A DNA stretch of 32,699 nucleotides, from contig CAYLZN010000018.1 in the NCBI GenBank assembly GCA_964387935.1, positions 1 to 32,699 of the forward strand, given 5' to 3'. The stretch is from CAYLZN01 sp964387935 (GTDB lineage Bacteria > Acidobacteriota > Vicinamibacteria > Vicinamibacterales > JAFNAJ01). Position 1 is the stretch's first letter, and each line of letters opens with the position of its first letter. Shown one piece after another: positions 30,981 through 32,699 of this stretch. Under the pieces are notes generated by a model. The model did no database searches and was not told the origin of the DNA. It saw only the letters and a program-made list of their open reading frames with translations. The position numbers were made by a program, and so were the translations under genes.

Positions 30981-32699
30981 GCACCGACGCCGCACGGCTC
31001 TCCGCTGCGCTCGAGGGTCGCTACCGGGTCGAACGCGAGCTGGGTGCTGGCGGGATGGCGACCGTCTACCTCGCGCACGACCTCCGGCACGAGCGCGAGG
31101 TGGCGATCAAGGTCCTGCGGCCCGGTGTGGCGCAGTCCCTGGGTCGCGAGCGCTTCGTCCGGGAGATCCGGCTCGCGGCGAAGCTGAATCACCCGCACAT
31201 CCTGCCGCTCTACGACTCCGGTGAAGCCGACGGGCTGCTCTACTTCGTCATGCCCGTCGTCCAAGGCCAGACGCTGCGCGATCGGCTCCAGCAGGAACGG
31301 AGGCTGCCCGTCGATGTCGCCCTCCGTCTCGCCACCGAGGTGGCTGACGCCCTCGACTACGCCCACCGGCACGACGTGGTCCATCGCGACATCAAGCCCG
31401 AGAACATCCTGCTCCACGAGGGCCACGCGATCGTCGCGGACTTCGGCATCGGGAAGGCGCTCGTCGCCGCGGCCGATCCCACGGGCATCTACACGCAGGT
31501 GGGTGTGACGGTGGGAACGCCGGCCTACATGAGCCCGGAGCAGGCCGCCGGGGGCGTCGTTGACGGCCGCAGCGATCTGTTCGCCCTGGGATGCGTGCTG
31601 TACGAGATGCTGACCGGCGAGGTGGCGTTCGTCGGGCCGACCCCCTCGGCAACGATCGCCAGGCGGTTCGTGTGGTCGCCGCCGCCGCTGACCGCCATCC
31701 GGGCCGACGCGCCACCGGCGGTCGCGGAGGTGGTCGCGCGCCTGCTGTCCAGGGAAGCCGCGGATCGCCATCAGACCGGTGCCGATGTCGTGTCGGCACT
31801 CCGGCTGGCGCCAACGTCGCCGGCCGTGCCCGTGGCAGCCGACGCCCCGGCGCGCACCGCTGAAACACCGGTCGCGAAGTCCGTCGCCGTGCTGCCCTTC
31901 GCCAACGTCAGCGCCGACGCGGACAACGAGTTCTTCAGCGACGGCCTCACCGACGAGATCATCACGGACCTCTCGGGCGTGAAGGGGCTCCGGCTCATCT
32001 CACGCAACTCGTCCATGCAGCGGAAGGGGAGCACGAAACCGCTTCCGGACATCGGACGCGAGCTGGGCGTGCGCTACCTGCTCACCGGCTCGGTCCGCAA
32101 GGCGGGCCACGCGCTCCGCATCACCGCGCAACTGGTGGACGCCGAGACGGACACGCCACTCTGGGCCGAGAAGTACAGCGGCACGATGGACGATGTGTTC
32201 GATCTGCAGGAACGCGTGTCGCGGGCGATCGTGGGCGCGCTGCAGGTGCAGCTCACGTCCACCGAGGACGCCCGCCTGCGGGCACGGCGCATCGGGGACC
32301 CGCGAGCCTTCGAGCTGTACCTCCAGGCCCGGAACGAACTCCGGCGCTACGGCGCCTCGACGGAACGCGCCAGCGTCCTCCTGCAGCGCGCCGTGGAGAT
32401 CGAGGGTGAGACGCCACCACTCCGGGCGCTGCGGGCGTTCATGGAGTTCTCCAAGGTCCGCGGCGGGTCGAGCGCCGACCTCCGGCCGCTCGACATCGCC
32501 GAGGCCGAGGCGCACGCGCTGATCGACCTCGTCCCTGACGCGCCGTACGGACACGCCCTCCTCGGGTTCGTGGGCTACGAACGCGGCCGACTGCCCGAAG
32601 CGGCCCGGCACCTCGAGAAGGCGATGGAGTTGGACCCGACGGATGCGGACGTCATCTTCATGCTCTGCGTCACGCTCCAGGCGGGCGGTCAGGTCGACC
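30977..32699 (+). CDS. Ser/Thr protein kinase with TolB-like and TPR domains (3' end outside window)
   Basis: At least 574 codons and open to the window edge. The kinase domain (about 10-280) has ELGAGGMATVYLA, K45, HRDIKPEN with D138, DFG with D155 and GTPAYMSPEQ. A TolB/FlgO-like domain follows at about 297-415 (SVAVLPFANVSADADNEFFS, GLTDEIITDLSG, YLLTGSVRKAG, PLWAEKYSG), then TPR-like helices. No transmembrane segment is present between kinase and sensor, only an Ala/Pro/Thr-rich linker near 275-295. The domain layout is the same as the kinase at 23689-25800 but the sequences are clearly divergent. The start codon overlaps the nucleotidyltransferase stop (ATGA), so translation is probably coupled. 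Confidence 0.92.
   Translation, partial: MSTDAARLSAALEGRYRVERELGAGGMATVYLAHDLRHEREVAIKVLRPGVAQSLGRERFVREIRLAAKLNHPHILPLYDSGEADGLLYFVMPVVQGQTLRDRLQQERRLPVDVALRLATEVADALDYAHRHDVVHRDIKPENILLHEGHAIVADFGIGKALVAAADPTGIYTQVGVTVGTPAYMSPEQAAGGVVDGRSDLFALGCVLYEMLTGEVAFVGPTPSATIARRFVWSPPPLTAIRADAPPAVAEVVARLLSREAADRHQTGADVVSALRLAPTSPAVPVAADAPARTAETPVAKSVAVLPFANVSADADNEFFSDGLTDEIITDLSGVKGLRLISRNSSMQRKGSTKPLPDIGRELGVRYLLTGSVRKAGHALRITAQLVDAETDTPLWAEKYSGTMDDVFDLQERVSRAIVGALQVQLTSTEDARLRARRIGDPRAFELYLQARNELRRYGASTERASVLLQRAVEIEGETPPLRALRAFMEFSKVRGGSSADLRPLDIAEAEAHALIDLVPDAPYGHALLGFVGYERGRLPEAARHLEKAMELDPTDADVIFMLCVTLQAGGQVD

Overview
The window looks like a piece of a high-GC (roughly 65-70%) soil-type genome, most plausibly Acidobacteriota of the Vicinamibacteria/Luteitalea type. 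The evidence is the combination of Tat-type Gfo/Idh oxidoreductases, a DUF1080 (3-keto-disaccharide hydrolase) protein, sugar isomerase/DoxX neighbours, Pkn-type kinases fused to TolB-like and TPR domains, a TTC38-family protein and an Agl23-like (TIGR03663) membrane protein. This taxonomic call is inference. Two runs of exactly ten N show that it is a scaffolded, probably metagenome-derived, assembly. No tRNA, rRNA, CRISPR array, transposase or phage gene was seen.

Layout. 1-4.2 kb: end of a c-type cytochrome gene, a GH95 alpha-L-fucosidase-type enzyme, and an AAA_14/DUF4143 ATPase whose upstream region carries three copies of an 11-bp half-site. 4.3-9 kb: small membrane protein, an EF-P-like translation factor with an unusual PTARGG loop, a GH57-type hydrolase, a methyltransferase and a TTC38-family TPR protein. 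9.1-15.4 kb: a PLP decarboxylase overlapping an Agl23-like glycosyltransferase-type membrane protein, an erythromycin-esterase-superfamily protein, a GT2 glycosyltransferase, a decayed VOC/PhnB pseudogene and an ApbE-type flavin transferase. 15.4-19.8 kb: an operon of Gfo/Idh oxidoreductase, DoxX, a second Gfo/Idh and a sugar isomerase/epimerase, interrupted by a 7-bp tandem repeat and a gap.

19.8-26.1 kb is a defence/regulation-like island. It holds a RES-Xre toxin-antitoxin pair on the minus strand with a clear promoter/operator, two membrane proteins, a second RES-Xre pair of a different subtype on the plus strand, then 30 bp later a Ser/Thr kinase-TolB-TPR protein followed by the remnant of a nucleotidyltransferase. 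26.1-30.3 kb: a second sugar block (MFS transporter, Gfo/Idh with gap, secreted discoidin-like protein, divergent DUF1080 protein). 30.3-32.7 kb: a compact cassette of a 70-aa protein, a nucleotidyltransferase and a second kinase-TolB-TPR protein, with genes overlapping one another; the last runs off the window.

How they may work together. The two sugar blocks together contain the parts expected for oxidation, hydrolysis and isomerisation of glycosides through 3-keto intermediates, with GH95 and GH57 enzymes releasing sugars. The kinases sit beside toxin-antitoxin-like genes in both cases, which is the most unusual arrangement here. The clearest candidates for something little described are the nucleotidyltransferase/small-protein/kinase cassette, the RES-Xre-kinase string and the three-half-site control region of the DUF4143 ATPase.
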